This document shows, one piece after another, positions 23,639-32,581 of a DNA stretch of 44,141 bases. A model generated the notes under the pieces. The model worked only from the letters and a program-made list of their open reading frames with translations, had not been told where the DNA came from and did not search any database. A program made the translations under genes and the position numbers. The DNA lies in IMG/VR virus record IMGVR_UViG_3300025137_003462, positions 1 through 44,141 of that record. One strand, written 5' to 3'. Source of the DNA: a virus. Within the stretch, counting starts at the first letter, position 1. The number at the start of each line of letters is the position of its first letter.

Positions 23639-24838
23639 TTAAATGTTTGTATCAGTTTCGTCTTCTGATACTTCATCTTGTTCGATCTCTGATTGATCAT
23701 CCGTACTGATTTTTGAAACATCAACTCCAGCATCAATCTTAGTGTAAAGATTTAAGAATGATTCTTTTGTATCATCGTCAAATCTATTCACACACAACTC
23801 AACGGCTTTCATTTTTTCACCGAAGATTGAAAATGCTTTTGCAATGTGATCAAGTCTTCTTGTTGAGATAATCTCATCGACTCCACCTTCATAGAAAGTT
23901 TTTCTAATGACTTCTGCCCAAGTACATAAGTTGGCGGCAAACTTCTTATCCATTTTGCCATACTTATCCATAGAATTAATAACAATCTTTTCTTCTACTT
24001 TTTTCGCAGCATAAGGTTGTTCGATTGTTACGGCAAATCTTTCTAGAAATGCTTCGTTAAGAATGTTAGTTCCGATAAATCTACCGTCTTCTGAACCTTT
24101 ACCTTTGGTATTGGCAGTAGCGATAACATTGAAACCGTTCTTTGGTGTAATCCATTTATTTACTTTTTTAAGATAAACACCTTTACCTTCTAAGATAGGT
24201 TGTAAACACATTAACTTGTTTGAACCTAGGTCACACTCATCAAGCAACAAAGTACATCCCTTATCCATAGCTTCAATAACAGGGCCAGGAACAAATTTAG
24301 TTTCACCAGATACTAATCTGAATCCACCAAGAAGATCGTCTTCATCCGTTTCAATTGTAATGTTAACTCTGATTAACTCTTTCTTAAGTTCGGCATGTAA
24401 TTGTTCGACCATTAAAGTCTTACCGTTACCAGATAGACCTGTAATGAATACAGGATAGAACATGTTAGATTTAATAACTTGTTTCATCGTTTGATAATGA
24501 CCCCAAGGTACAAATCCTTTAAACTTACTAGGAATAAGATTTTCTTTTTCCATGTGAGTAGCGAACAAGTTCACTTCCATTGATTCAGGTATTGATTTTG
24601 GAACATTAACCGTTTCTGTTTTAGAAACTAGTTTTCCAACAGACACCTCACCTTCAATAGGTAATTTGTATTGTCCATGTCCAACTTTATATTCGGGTTT
24701 CTTTAACCAACTAGGATTAGAATATCCGTTCTTGGTTGCAAAGTTATTAATGTCTGATCTAGAAAGAATGGCACCTTGTCCATACTTTTTTGATATCGCA
24801 TCAATAAATGACTCTTTATTATTGTTCAATGATTTCAT
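23639..24838 (-). CDS. CobS-like MoxR-family AAA+ ATPase
   Basis: A 399-residue AAA+ ATPase of the MoxR/CobS group. Walker A is GLSGNGKT (134-141), Walker B LLLDECD (197-203), followed by a sensor-1 strand NVIATANTKGKG and an Arg-finger region near AFLERFAVTI. The N-terminal 100 residues are a separate small domain (YGQGAILSRSDINNFATKNGYSNPSWL looks like a DNA- or peptide-binding helical motif). The C-terminus is very acidic. Start ATG 24838 follows GAGAGGATATATT. Cyanophage homologues are usually called cobS, but pairing with a VWA/peptidase protein (next gene upstream) fits a MoxR-VWA remodelling machine better than cobalamin synthesis. Confidence 0.85.
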   Translation of the reverse strand: MKSLNNNKESFIDAISKKYGQGAILSRSDINNFATKNGYSNPSWLKKPEYKVGHGQYKLPIEGEVSVGKLVSKTETVNVPKSIPESMEVNLFATHMEKENLIPSKFKGFVPWGHYQTMKQVIKSNMFYPVFITGLSGNGKTLMVEQLHAELKKELIRVNITIETDEDDLLGGFRLVSGETKFVPGPVIEAMDKGCTLLLDECDLGSNKLMCLQPILEGKGVYLKKVNKWITPKNGFNVIATANTKGKGSEDGRFIGTNILNEAFLERFAVTIEQPYAAKKVEEKIVINSMDKYGKMDKKFAANLCTWAEVIRKTFYEGGVDEIISTRRLDHIAKAFSIFGEKMKAVELCVNRFDDDTKESFLNLYTKIDAGVDVSKISTDDQSEIEQDEVSEDETDTNI

Positions 24839-24875
24839 AATATATCCTCTCGATTGTTGTTTTCTCATCATTAGT

Positions 24876-24905
24876 ATATAATAACACGATTCATGCGTTA
24901 TTGTC
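24876..24905 (-). promoter_or_regulatory. Host-type promoter before the CobS-like gene
   Basis: Minus strand TTGACA (24900-24905), an 18-nt spacer, then TATTAT (24876-24881). The start site would fall about 30 nt before ATG 24838. Preceded by AGGGG as at the 23.05 kb promoter. Confidence 0.7.
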
Positions 24906-24925
24906 AACCCCTAAAAAGGCGGGGC
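24905..24925 (-). terminator. Weak candidate terminator after the VWA gene
   Basis: On the minus strand a GC-rich block (GGGGCCCCGCC) is followed by TTTTT and AGGGG. A CCCC/GGGG hairpin can form around the T-run, or the GC block plus T-run may end transcription. The structure is ambiguous and overlaps the next promoter. Confidence 0.3.
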
Positions 24926-24936
24926 CCCTCATTATT

Positions 24937-27222
24937 CTAGGCAACTAACCCTATGAATTTGTTGAGTAATTGTCTATTAACAGTTTTTGCATTCATAGAT
25001 TTTGCAAAAGCACTCTTAATTGACCCTACTTTTGCACCAGGTTTGATTGTCAATTCCTCTGATTCGGTTGAATTGCCACCTGATGGTAGGATGTAATACT
25101 CATCATATCCTTGAGTCTTACAAACAGCTACTCTGTTTTTTCTTAATTCTTTTTGAATTTCAACAACTTTCTTTTTATCTGAATAGCTAGACAGTTTAAA
25201 CTTCTCTTCAATAGTTCTAAGAGTAACTCTTCCAGCTCTGCCTGATCCAGCAATAAAGAATCCTGTAATAGTCAATGATGGTTTGATCTTTTTAACTAGT
25301 GTCAGTAATGATTCTGTCATTTCACTTCTATAACCGTCTGTAACTACAATAGACTTGCCAGACTCTTTGTGAGTAACATGAGTCTCTTTATTCCAAGGTT
25401 GGAAACTGTCTCTAGTTATATTTCCTTGACTATCTGATCTAAATGCGTCACTAAGAGAATGACTATCACCATCAGTTAAAATTACAATATTTGATTTTTG
25501 TACTTTGTATTTTTCAACAAATGTTTTTTCAATTTGAGGAATTGTAAGGATTGAATGATTTAATGGTGTTCCACCAAGATTGTAAGCAGTAGGAACATAA
25601 AGAGGATCACCGTCATATTCGTTTGTTCCATTCCCTCTTCTATCTACCCAATAGTAAGAAAATCCTAAAAGATATTTCATCATTGTCATAGTTTGATCTT
25701 TAGTCATATTAGAATTAAAGTATTCTAACAATCTTGTATTGTCAATATTCATATCATTATGAATCATTTCTTGAGATAGTTCTTCAACAGGGGTTTCACC
25801 ATATCTACCATAATCACCTTGTACTCTACCATACTGATCTGAAAATGCAAATACTTGATATGGAATTTTAGTTCTTTGACAAAACCAAATAAGATTGAAT
25901 AACTGTTTTACGGTATCTCTCATATTGTAGGCCATTGAACCAGACCAATCTAAGTACATAATCATTCCATGATTAGTTGCACCAGGTATAGTTGTCATTT
26001 TTGCAAACAGATCATCATTGTATTTGTAAGTATGAATCTTGTTCATATCTAACATACCAGTTTTTGAAGTAGTAGCTCTCTTGTACATATCAGCAGATTT
26101 TTTCATTTCAAACTCTTTGACCATGTATTGAACAACTTTTTTATTGTCATTAAATAGTTTAATGATTTCAGCATCTAACCATTTTTTAAATGCGTCTTCA
26201 GCATAGTGATTAGTTTTATTTGTCCAATATCTCTCACCAGACAATTCTTGCATAATTTGTTTTGTTGGAATAATCAATTTAGTCAAATCAAATTTACTAG
26301 GTATATTAACATAATCTCTGTCTCTAGCATTATCGTCAATTTGATTTAAGAAACTTCCATTCTCTAAATCTTTTTCTTTCATGTCAGTAGCAGACGTTAA
26401 TTCTGATCCGTCAGATTTTCCCCCAGCACTTGCATGTTCAGCTGATTTTGATTTACTTTTTTCTGTATCAGATTCTTTATCTTCTTTTTCTTGATCATCT
26501 TGATTATCATCTTCACCAGATGTATCTTCTTGTTGATCGTCTTCTTCTTTTGAATCTCCAGCTTCTCCAGCACCTTCTTGTTTTTCGCCGTCATCATCCA
26601 TTTTCATTTTAGATTTTCCAGCAGATTCTTGTTCTTCTTTTTTCTTTTTTTCTTTGTGGTATCCAGCGATCTCAACTGCAAGATCAAGAACGTCTTGAGG
26701 AGTCTTACATGCACCAACTTTTTTTGCAAGTTTTTTTTCTTCATCACTAAAGAAAACATCAAGACCTGTCTTAAAGTAAATATTAATTTTATCAATAATA
26801 TTCATCTTAGATAAATCTTGATTTTTGATACCGAAGAAATCTTGTTTTAATAATTCTTTGTAACCATTTGTAAAGTTCTTAACAGAACCAGGGTATTTTT
26901 TTTGTATCATTGCTTCAATTCTTGCGTCTTCAAGAACATTAACAACAGACTTATTAAGTCCTAAATCGTGAGATTTTTTTAACATATCTAAAGGTGTCCA
27001 TAATGCATGGGCAACTTCATGACATACAAACATGTCATATACATCATCTGATATATCGTTTTTAAATATTGGTAAAGTTAGTTCTCTAGTTGCAACATTG
27101 AAACTTGCTGTCTGAGTCTTTTTGTGTACAACGTGTACATTTTCAGTAGCAAGTAATTTTGCAATAGTACTCTTTTTGTTTTGATTTATTGTTTTCAATT
27201 TAACCTCTTTCTGTATCATCAT
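24937..27222 (-). CDS. VWA-domain protein with N-terminal zincin motif (CobT-like)
   Basis: A 761-residue protein with three parts. The N-terminus holds a zinc-peptidase motif HEVAH (68-72) and a downstream NVLEDARIE (95-103) that matches the third-ligand helix of gluzincins. Residues about 190-260 are a highly acidic Lys/Glu/Asp linker. From about 420 a von Willebrand A domain begins with MIDAS DWSGSM (425-430) and continues with LGGTPLNHSI and VILTDGDSHS, the other metal-site loops. VWA proteins of this type are partners of MoxR/CobS ATPases, here the next gene down. The start is one of two adjacent ATGs (27222 or 27219). The target of the machine is unknown; called CobT or peptidase in relatives. 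Confidence 0.85.
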   Translation of the reverse strand: MMIQKEVKLKTINQNKKSTIAKLLATENVHVVHKKTQTASFNVATRELTLPIFKNDISDDVYDMFVCHEVAHALWTPLDMLKKSHDLGLNKSVVNVLEDARIEAMIQKKYPGSVKNFTNGYKELLKQDFFGIKNQDLSKMNIIDKINIYFKTGLDVFFSDEEKKLAKKVGACKTPQDVLDLAVEIAGYHKEKKKKEEQESAGKSKMKMDDDGEKQEGAGEAGDSKEEDDQQEDTSGEDDNQDDQEKEDKESDTEKSKSKSAEHASAGGKSDGSELTSATDMKEKDLENGSFLNQIDDNARDRDYVNIPSKFDLTKLIIPTKQIMQELSGERYWTNKTNHYAEDAFKKWLDAEIIKLFNDNKKVVQYMVKEFEMKKSADMYKRATTSKTGMLDMNKIHTYKYNDDLFAKMTTIPGATNHGMIMYLDWSGSMAYNMRDTVKQLFNLIWFCQRTKIPYQVFAFSDQYGRVQGDYGRYGETPVEELSQEMIHNDMNIDNTRLLEYFNSNMTKDQTMTMMKYLLGFSYYWVDRRGNGTNEYDGDPLYVPTAYNLGGTPLNHSILTIPQIEKTFVEKYKVQKSNIVILTDGDSHSLSDAFRSDSQGNITRDSFQPWNKETHVTHKESGKSIVVTDGYRSEMTESLLTLVKKIKPSLTITGFFIAGSGRAGRVTLRTIEEKFKLSSYSDKKKVVEIQKELRKNRVAVCKTQGYDEYYILPSGGNSTESEELTIKPGAKVGSIKSAFAKSMNAKTVNRQLLNKFIGLVA

Positions 27223-27226
27223 CCTT

Positions 27227-27255
27227 ATAATGACAGGTTATGAGGGAATTGTCAA
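27227..27255 (-). promoter_or_regulatory. Host-type promoter directly before the VWA gene
   Basis: Minus strand TTGACA (27250-27255), 17 nt, then CATTAT (27227-27232). The expected start site (about 27220) falls on the ATG itself, so the transcript would have almost no leader. Confidence 0.6.
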
Positions 27256-27272
27256 GGGCTTAAAAAACCCTT
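27254..27272 (-). terminator. Candidate terminator hairpin after the 279-aa gene
   Basis: AAGGG (27254-27258) pairs with CCCTT (27268-27272) around a loop containing TTTTTT. It ends the 27.3-33.2 kb island and overlaps the -35 of the next promoter, and it is short, so the call is tentative. Confidence 0.35.
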
Positions 27273-28110
27273 ATAAATCAAGGGCTTCTAGTACACGATC
27301 AGCGAGAAATCTATGGGATTCCTCATTTGGATGGGCATCGATGCCACTGATTCTGTATGATTCTCCGTATGTTTTCCTTAGTAATTCTAACATATTATAT
27401 CCACCTAATCTTTCGAATATAGGATATCCAATAAATTTACTATCTTCTATTAACAATGAAATAGGATTTTTGATAAAATCACGTTCTCTTATCTGTCGTT
27501 TTTCCATTTCAAGATCAGTTGGATATTTATCGGGGTCTAAAGTTTCTTCTGTATCATAATTTGCAGTTGTATTAGACTCTTTTCTAAATTTATTATATGT
27601 CGGTAACATCTGCATTTGTAAGAAATTTAAATGATTCTCATTACAGAAACATTGAAACATATACATTATTTGTAAGTTGTCATTCATAATATCAATATCT
27701 TTAGGAAACTTTGTTTCTAACATATCATAGTACGAATCTACTTTTGTTTCAGAATCAACAATACTGTCTTTAGTAAAACTATCTTTTACATCTGACACTC
27801 TAGGAAGAATTGTACGAAACGGATAGTCTGTATAATCTTTATTATCAGATAGTATATCTTGTCTAGTCCATTCTGACCAAGCAACAATGACAGCATCAAT
27901 ATCTTTAGGATTATGTTTTAATACTTCTTTAACAACATTATGTAATATCGATCTATTACCAGAACCACATACACCCACATTGATAACTTCACGCTCAGTA
28001 ACCTCACCTAATACTTCAGGCCACATTTTAAAATCCATAGCATTTGGCTTGGCATGCTTTGGCATACCCTTATCTGTAAATGAACATCCACCAACTATAA
28101 TTTTACTCAT
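27271..28110 (-). CDS. SGNH-hydrolase-like protein, 279 aa
   Basis: A 279-residue protein with SGNH/GDSL-esterase-like blocks. The first strand ends GGCSFTD (7-13), where S would be the nucleophile (GDS-like). [11 protein letters not shown] (about 44-54) matches the Gly block and GxND block. The C-terminal [17 protein letters not shown] supplies the Asp-x-x-His dyad. It shares AWSEWTRQ and [16 protein letters not shown] with the 215-aa neighbour at 30264 (FWSDWYR, WPILRFIGGKNLYDSV), so the two are distant paralogues. SGNH enzymes remove or transfer acyl groups from sugars, lipids or peptides; the substrate is unknown. It is the last gene of the island, coupled by ATGA to the ferredoxin. Confidence 0.65.
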   Translation of the reverse strand: MSKIIVGGCSFTDKGMPKHAKPNAMDFKMWPEVLGEVTEREVINVGVCGSGNRSILHNVVKEVLKHNPKDIDAVIVAWSEWTRQDILSDNKDYTDYPFRTILPRVSDVKDSFTKDSIVDSETKVDSYYDMLETKFPKDIDIMNDNLQIMYMFQCFCNENHLNFLQMQMLPTYNKFRKESNTTANYDTEETLDPDKYPTDLEMEKRQIRERDFIKNPISLLIEDSKFIGYPIFERLGGYNMLELLRKTYGESYRISGIDAHPNEESHRFLADRVLEALDL

Positions 28111-28433
28111 AGATTTTCCTTAAAATATTTTTCATATTTATTTTCTTCATTTTTATATTTTTCTGAATCTAAAGGTGGTTCTTTTTTTTCTGTTATTCTT
28201 GGCCATATCTGACTGTACTTGTCATTTACTTCTAACCACTTTTCTATACCAGATTCTGCATCACTAACAATAGCATCAACAGGGCACTCTGGTTCACAAA
28301 CGCCACAATCGATACACTCATCGGGGTTAATTACAAGCATATTTTTACCTTCATAAAAACAATCGACAGGACAAACTTCAACACAGTCCATTAGTTTACA
28401 TTTAATACAATTGTCGTTTACAATATAAGTCAT
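28107..28433 (-). CDS. 7Fe ferredoxin (FdxA-type)
   Basis: A 108-residue ferredoxin closely following bacterial Fdx[18 protein letters not shown] (about 10-26) and [16 protein letters not shown] (about 40-55) hold the Cys ligands of one 3Fe-4S and one 4Fe-4S cluster, and the C-terminus has [15 protein letters not shown] as in proteobacterial FdxA. It is a cytoplasmic electron carrier. Among its neighbours the radical SAM protein needs low-potential electrons, so it could be the donor; this is inference. It looks acquired from a proteobacterial host. Confidence 0.93.
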   Translation of the reverse strand: MTYIVNDNCIKCKLMDCVEVCPVDCFYEGKNMLVINPDECIDCGVCEPECPVDAIVSDAESGIEKWLEVNDKYSQIWPRITEKKEPPLDSEKYKNEENKYEKYFKENL

Positions 28434-28439
28434 TTAGTT

Positions 28440-29006
28440 TTAATCTTGTTTACCTTCTTTTGGATATAACCACCAACCTGTTGATATGTATTTTGATTCT
28501 GTATGTACAGGATTGCCTCTATGAGCCCAAGCAAAAGATGCTGGGAATATAGCCATCATACCTTTTTGTGGTTGTATTCTTAACTTTTCATATAAAAATT
28601 CTGTTTCACCTTCTTCGTCTGGTATATCGTTTAAATAAATCGTCCACGCCAAACATCTTCTAATGTTTTTATAATGAGATACCTCAGCATGAAAGTTATG
28701 AAATCCACCACCTTTAGGATCAGTTCTTTGTATTTTAGTTTCTTCTGATACTAGTTTTCTGTTTCCTCTATAAACAAAAGGATAATCTGCTAGATAAGAA
28801 TTTAATGTTTCTCTTTTAATAGTTTCTATTTTATCATATAACAACTGATCAGTAATAGGATCAACCCACTTTTGTATATCTTGTCTAGTGTCTCTATTTG
28901 CTCTTACTGTTTTTGCACCAGCGCTTTCAAACCATTGAATTAACTCTTCGCATAATTCTGGTGTAGCTGCATTATGATATGTTTTACAAAACTCAATTAA
29001 TTTCAC
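28440..29006 (-). CDS. 2OG-Fe(II) oxygenase of the island
   Basis: An oxygenase-like protein. FHNFHAEVSHYKN carries a candidate HxE iron pair, AWTIYLNDIPDEEGETEFLY is the typical strand-turn of the prolyl-4-hydroxylase-like group, and AWAHRGNPV gives the distal His. No ATG is available; I choose GTG 29006 because AAGGTGAG lies about 7 bases before it, although GTG 29015 is also possible. It overlaps the end of the amidinotransferase gene by 14 bp in another frame. HxE rather than HxD would be less usual but occurs. Probably modifies a product of this island; substrate unknown. Confidence 0.75.
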   Translation of the reverse strand: MKLIEFCKTYHNAATPELCEELIQWFESAGAKTVRANRDTRQDIQKWVDPITDQLLYDKIETIKRETLNSYLADYPFVYRGNRKLVSEETKIQRTDPKGGGFHNFHAEVSHYKNIRRCLAWTIYLNDIPDEEGETEFLYEKLRIQPQKGMMAIFPASFAWAHRGNPVHTESKYISTGWWLYPKEGKQD

Positions 29007-30267
29007 GACACTCACCTTCTCTGTATGTATCTAATGTTAAACAATGTAATCCACTATCCCAAAATCTTTTATGTCTAAAAGGAACGTATATTGGATTTAC
29101 GTTTGCTGATTTTAATTTATCATGTACTTCTGTTTGATAGTTTAATGTTAGTATATTCTTTTCATCTAGACTTAACATATTAACTTCAAATAATGTTTCA
29201 TCTTGCATACCAACCCAATCATATAACCATTGATCTACAAACTTAACAAACTTATGGTCATGCATTTTTTCTTTTACAAACCAATTAATTCTTTCTTTCT
29301 TTTTAATTTTTCTATTATATTGATCTTCTACTAATTTCGCATAATCTTTTGTAGATGCAAAATCATTTGGATCATTTATAATCATACAATCCCAACCAGG
29401 AAAAGTTTTATTAAAGAAATCTTCTTTCATCCACGGCGATCCTATAATCAACCCAGGTCTAACTAAACACATACTACCATCAGTATGGCCACCAATAGCA
29501 CATGTTGCTTTTTTGTACTTGGTGTCTGGTCGTTGTTTAGTATACCAATCAAAGAAACCTGACTTGTCAACTTCATCAACAATTAACTTATCACCAAGTC
29601 TTGTTAATGATGCAGCTGACATTTGCCATGTTGACCAAAGAAATTTGCTAAACTCAATAGGATGCTTTTTTATATTTGCTTCAAAATATTCTTGAACATC
29701 CCACGATGGCTCCCATGAATTAGGAACCCCGTCTTCAAATTGACCTTCTAGTTGTGGCGTGAATGGTCCAAGCATTGTTGGTACATCATGAATTTTATTT
29801 AACACATAATTACTAAACATATCTTTACATAGAGTAATATTACAATCAAACATATCTAATGGGTGTTCACCTGTTTCTTTACAATGTAGAGAAAATCCGT
29901 CTGTTAGAAATATCTCATCACCCATTGTTATATAATTGTCTCTAGGATTAATCATTGGTTTGGGTAATGAACCATTTGGATTATTCTCTTGCCATTCCAT
30001 AAAAGAGTTTTCTTTTAAAATGTTTCCGTTTTGTGTCCATTTAGAATCTGTTTGAATAACTTCTACACCTAAATCTATAAGTTTTTTCTTTATAATATCT
30101 AAGTCTTCAATAGTTTCATACATAACTTTCTGAATACTATCTCTTATACTAGTATCTGGTAGATCATCAAAAAACTTAGGATCGTAAATGTTTCCAATTA
30201 CAACTTGTTTTAATGGATCAAAATGTGTCCAACTATTAACCTTAGAATATTTTTTCTTTGTTATCAT
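28993..30267 (-). CDS. Amidinotransferase-family enzyme (GATM/StrB-like)
   Basis: A 424-residue protein of the amidinotransferase/arginine-deiminase fold. DPLKQVVIGNIYDP starts the first repeat (17-30). INPRDNYITMGDEIF (106-120) is the conserved PRD block, GGHTDGSMC (259-267) provides the catalytic His in HxD (H261), and SGLHCLTLD (405-413) the catalytic Cys (C409), matching the GFHCWTxD ending of glycine amidinotransferase. Length fits that enzyme rather than arginine deiminase. The reaction moves an amidino group from arginine to an amine. It is coupled by ATGA to the SGNH gene upstream. The acceptor in a phage is unknown. Confidence 0.8.
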   Translation of the reverse strand: MITKKKYSKVNSWTHFDPLKQVVIGNIYDPKFFDDLPDTSIRDSIQKVMYETIEDLDIIKKKLIDLGVEVIQTDSKWTQNGNILKENSFMEWQENNPNGSLPKPMINPRDNYITMGDEIFLTDGFSLHCKETGEHPLDMFDCNITLCKDMFSNYVLNKIHDVPTMLGPFTPQLEGQFEDGVPNSWEPSWDVQEYFEANIKKHPIEFSKFLWSTWQMSAASLTRLGDKLIVDEVDKSGFFDWYTKQRPDTKYKKATCAIGGHTDGSMCLVRPGLIIGSPWMKEDFFNKTFPGWDCMIINDPNDFASTKDYAKLVEDQYNRKIKKKERINWFVKEKMHDHKFVKFVDQWLYDWVGMQDETLFEVNMLSLDEKNILTLNYQTEVHDKLKSANVNPIYVPFRHKRFWDSGLHCLTLDTYREGECREIN

Positions 30268-30911
30268 AAGTCCATACCTTTTTGTATAATAAATTCTGCG
30301 TAATGGTCATGAGTCTTTTGACCATAGTGACTATCTGTATCTGTTAGATCATCTAATTTTACACTATCATATAAATTCTTGCCACCTATAAATCTTAGTA
30401 TAGGCCAACCCCAAAATCTATCTTTATCGATGAAATCAAATAAAGGATGATTAAAAATAAATTTAGTGGCAAACATTTCTTGTTCATACTCTATCATTGG
30501 TAGGGGGTTTAATTCTTGATAAAAAGTGTAATCTATATTAGACTCTTTTAATGCTGTTTGTAGCGTGTAGAATGTTTTTAGATTTAGATTAATAAGTGTT
30601 TCTAGATCAGCATTAAGTCTGCCATGCACTATATCAGTTTGCCATTTACGGTAAGCCTCAACATCATGATTTCTATTTTGTTCTTTGTAAACTCTATACC
30701 AATCTGACCAAAACACATATACATGATCAACTTTGTAATCATGCTCTCTTATTGCTTTTAGTGTATTGTCACATATAACATCATTCCCCACACCTGACTC
30801 AGCAATATTATCTACTTTAACATTTAACTTATCTGTCCAAACAGTAATATTATTTTTTCTGTAACCAGAATATTTTGGATCGTGATTGCTGTCGCCTGCT
30901 ACTATTATCAT
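30264..30911 (-). CDS. SGNH-hydrolase-like protein, 215 aa
   Basis: A 215-residue SGNH-like protein. AGDSNHD (5-11) is the nucleophile block, ESGVGNDVI (about 38-46) the Gly/Asn block and DTDSHYGQKTHDHY (about 192-205) the C-terminal Asp/His block. Shared segments with the 279-aa protein at 27271 show common origin. It lies between the carbamoyltransferase (9-bp gap) and the amidinotransferase (ATGA overlap), so a role in attaching or removing a group on the island's product is plausible; no substrate can be named. Confidence 0.65.
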   Translation of the reverse strand: MIIVAGDSNHDPKYSGYRKNNITVWTDKLNVKVDNIAESGVGNDVICDNTLKAIREHDYKVDHVYVFWSDWYRVYKEQNRNHDVEAYRKWQTDIVHGRLNADLETLINLNLKTFYTLQTALKESNIDYTFYQELNPLPMIEYEQEMFATKFIFNHPLFDFIDKDRFWGWPILRFIGGKNLYDSVKLDDLTDTDSHYGQKTHDHYAEFIIQKGMDL

Positions 30912-30920
30912 ATTATAACC

Positions 30921-32261
30921 TTAAAATACTTTGACATTGTATAACTTTTCAAACTCCATAGCATCATGCCATGTATTAACCATTGGTTTTCCTTTTATAT
31001 TTAAACTTGTATTCAATAACATAGGACAACCTGTTTGTTCGTAAAACTCTTCTAGAATATCTCTGATAACAGATACACAACTAATTTCAACTAATTGTAC
31101 TCTGGCACTACCATCAACGTGTGTAACTGATTTATAATCATGCATTGCCTTTGCTGTAAATTGCATGTATCTATTCATACGACCTTCAAAGTATTCTGGT
31201 GCAAACTCTTCAAGTATCGCTGGAGCAAATGGTCTAAACTTTTCTCTACGTTTAATAGTATTAACTGTATCTTTAATATCTAATCTAGGATCAGCAAGTA
31301 GTGATCTGTTTCCTAATGCTCTTGGGCCAAACTCTGCTCTTCCGTTTGCAACACCACAATATCCATGTTTCAATATATGTTTAACAACTTCTTTTGGATT
31401 GATCTTATTAGAAATGTTATGACCTAAGTATGGGTGTTTCCATTTTAACTTCTTCTTTTCTATTAAAGCAGCTGCACCAAGACTAGAACCTGCATCGCCA
31501 GGATTTGGCATAATCCAAATATTAAATCTTTCTGGTATCTTACTATTTGCTACACAGTTTAAAGCACACCCACCCATGATAACAAGATTTTTAGATGTAG
31601 TATATTTTAATAATTGTAATAGTTTTGTTTCATATAGATTTTGCATACTAGCTGCAATATCATATGGATGTTCATTAGGAAATATTTGACCACAACCTTT
31701 GTGATTGTTTTTGTAAAGTAAAGGTTCTAAATCTAACTTAGGTACTCCGTATGCAGCCATACCCATTACAATATATTCTTCTTCGTTTGGTTTATAACCA
31801 AGTCTTTGTGTAATTGCAGAATATAATAAACCAAGTGAATATGGATACTTCCATGACTTGATTTTTTTCATCTTGTCACCATTACACTCCCATATAGAAA
31901 CTGTATCCCATTCACCTATGGAGTCAATAACAATTACATTACAAGTATTAAACTTAGAAGTATAATAACCTGCAGCTGCATGAGTTTCGTGATGTTTAAA
32001 TATGTGTGAATATTTTCTTTTATACTTTACTCTAGGTTGACCACTCCAAAAATTTCTAGTATTTTTCCAAAAGTAATTTTCATAAAATGCCATGTTATCA
32101 TAATAAGGTGTCTTTGCTAATTGATCTTTATGTACCCATCGATCATTTTTAATTCCACTATATCTTTCTGCGTGTGAAGCTGATATTATATTTTGTCCGT
32201 AAAGGTGTGTTACAGACGCATCATGAAACCCTTCTGATATACCTAAATTAGTTTGTTTCAT
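30921..32261 (-). CDS. NodU/CmcH-family carbamoyltransferase
   Basis: A 446-residue O-carbamoyltransferase. The N-terminal half is the Kae1-like ATP-binding domain: FKHHETHAAAGYYTS (88-102) holds the metal-binding His residues, DSIGEWDTVS the nucleotide loop, and MGGCALNCVANS the phosphate loop. The C-terminal domain carries GRAEFGPRALGNRSLLADPR, the family signature, and PMLLNTSLNIKGKP. Relatives use carbamoyl phosphate and ATP to carbamoylate hydroxyls on antibiotics, Nod factors and, in some phages, hydroxymethylcytosine of DNA. No hydroxymethylase is visible here, so small molecule, glycan and DNA targets all remain open. Coupled by ATGA to the SPASM-like gene upstream. Confidence 0.93.
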   Translation of the reverse strand: MKQTNLGISEGFHDASVTHLYGQNIISASHAERYSGIKNDRWVHKDQLAKTPYYDNMAFYENYFWKNTRNFWSGQPRVKYKRKYSHIFKHHETHAAAGYYTSKFNTCNVIVIDSIGEWDTVSIWECNGDKMKKIKSWKYPYSLGLLYSAITQRLGYKPNEEEYIVMGMAAYGVPKLDLEPLLYKNNHKGCGQIFPNEHPYDIAASMQNLYETKLLQLLKYTTSKNLVIMGGCALNCVANSKIPERFNIWIMPNPGDAGSSLGAAALIEKKKLKWKHPYLGHNISNKINPKEVVKHILKHGYCGVANGRAEFGPRALGNRSLLADPRLDIKDTVNTIKRREKFRPFAPAILEEFAPEYFEGRMNRYMQFTAKAMHDYKSVTHVDGSARVQLVEISCVSVIRDILEEFYEQTGCPMLLNTSLNIKGKPMVNTWHDAMEFEKLYNVKVF

Positions 32262-32581
32262 TTTTTAATCCTTAATTCTGCTGGATCGTGTCCTTGAGTA
32301 CACCAAAATTTGCATTGTCTGGCACAAGTCTTTTCATCTTTCCAAGACTCTGGTAATGTTTTAGTAAACCACTCACTATTTAATATTTCTTTTAACGAAT
32401 GATTATTTAAATTTTGTTTGTCTTTAGTCTTTCTATATTCTTTAAACAAATTTTGATCTGTAACTTTTTTATCTTCACGCCAATTATAAGTACCCAAATA
32501 ACAACAAGGCCAAACTGACCCATCTGTTTGAACCATTGTTTTTGTTTTATGATTTAAAAATTTACAATCTATTTTAGGCAT
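32258..32581 (-). CDS. SPASM-like C-terminal half of a split radical SAM protein
   Basis: A 107-residue Cys-rich protein: CKFLNHKTKTMVQTDGSVWPCCYLG, NNHSLKEILNSEW and CARQCKFWC are the usual auxiliary iron-sulphur cluster and SPASM features found at the C-terminus of radical SAM enzymes. Its ATG lies inside the end of the radical SAM core gene (8-bp overlap, other frame). Together they make about the length of one normal protein, so this is a split gene or a two-subunit enzyme. Confidence 0.75.
   Translation of the reverse strand: MPKIDCKFLNHKTKTMVQTDGSVWPCCYLGTYNWREDKKVTDQNLFKEYRKTKDKQNLNNHSLKEILNSEWFTKTLPESWKDEKTCARQCKFWCTQGHDPAELRIKK

Noticed and set aside
23639-24838. Cobalamin biosynthesis by the CobS-like gene
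   Set aside because: No other cobalamin gene is visible, and the partner is a VWA protein with a peptidase motif, so the pathway name is not supported.
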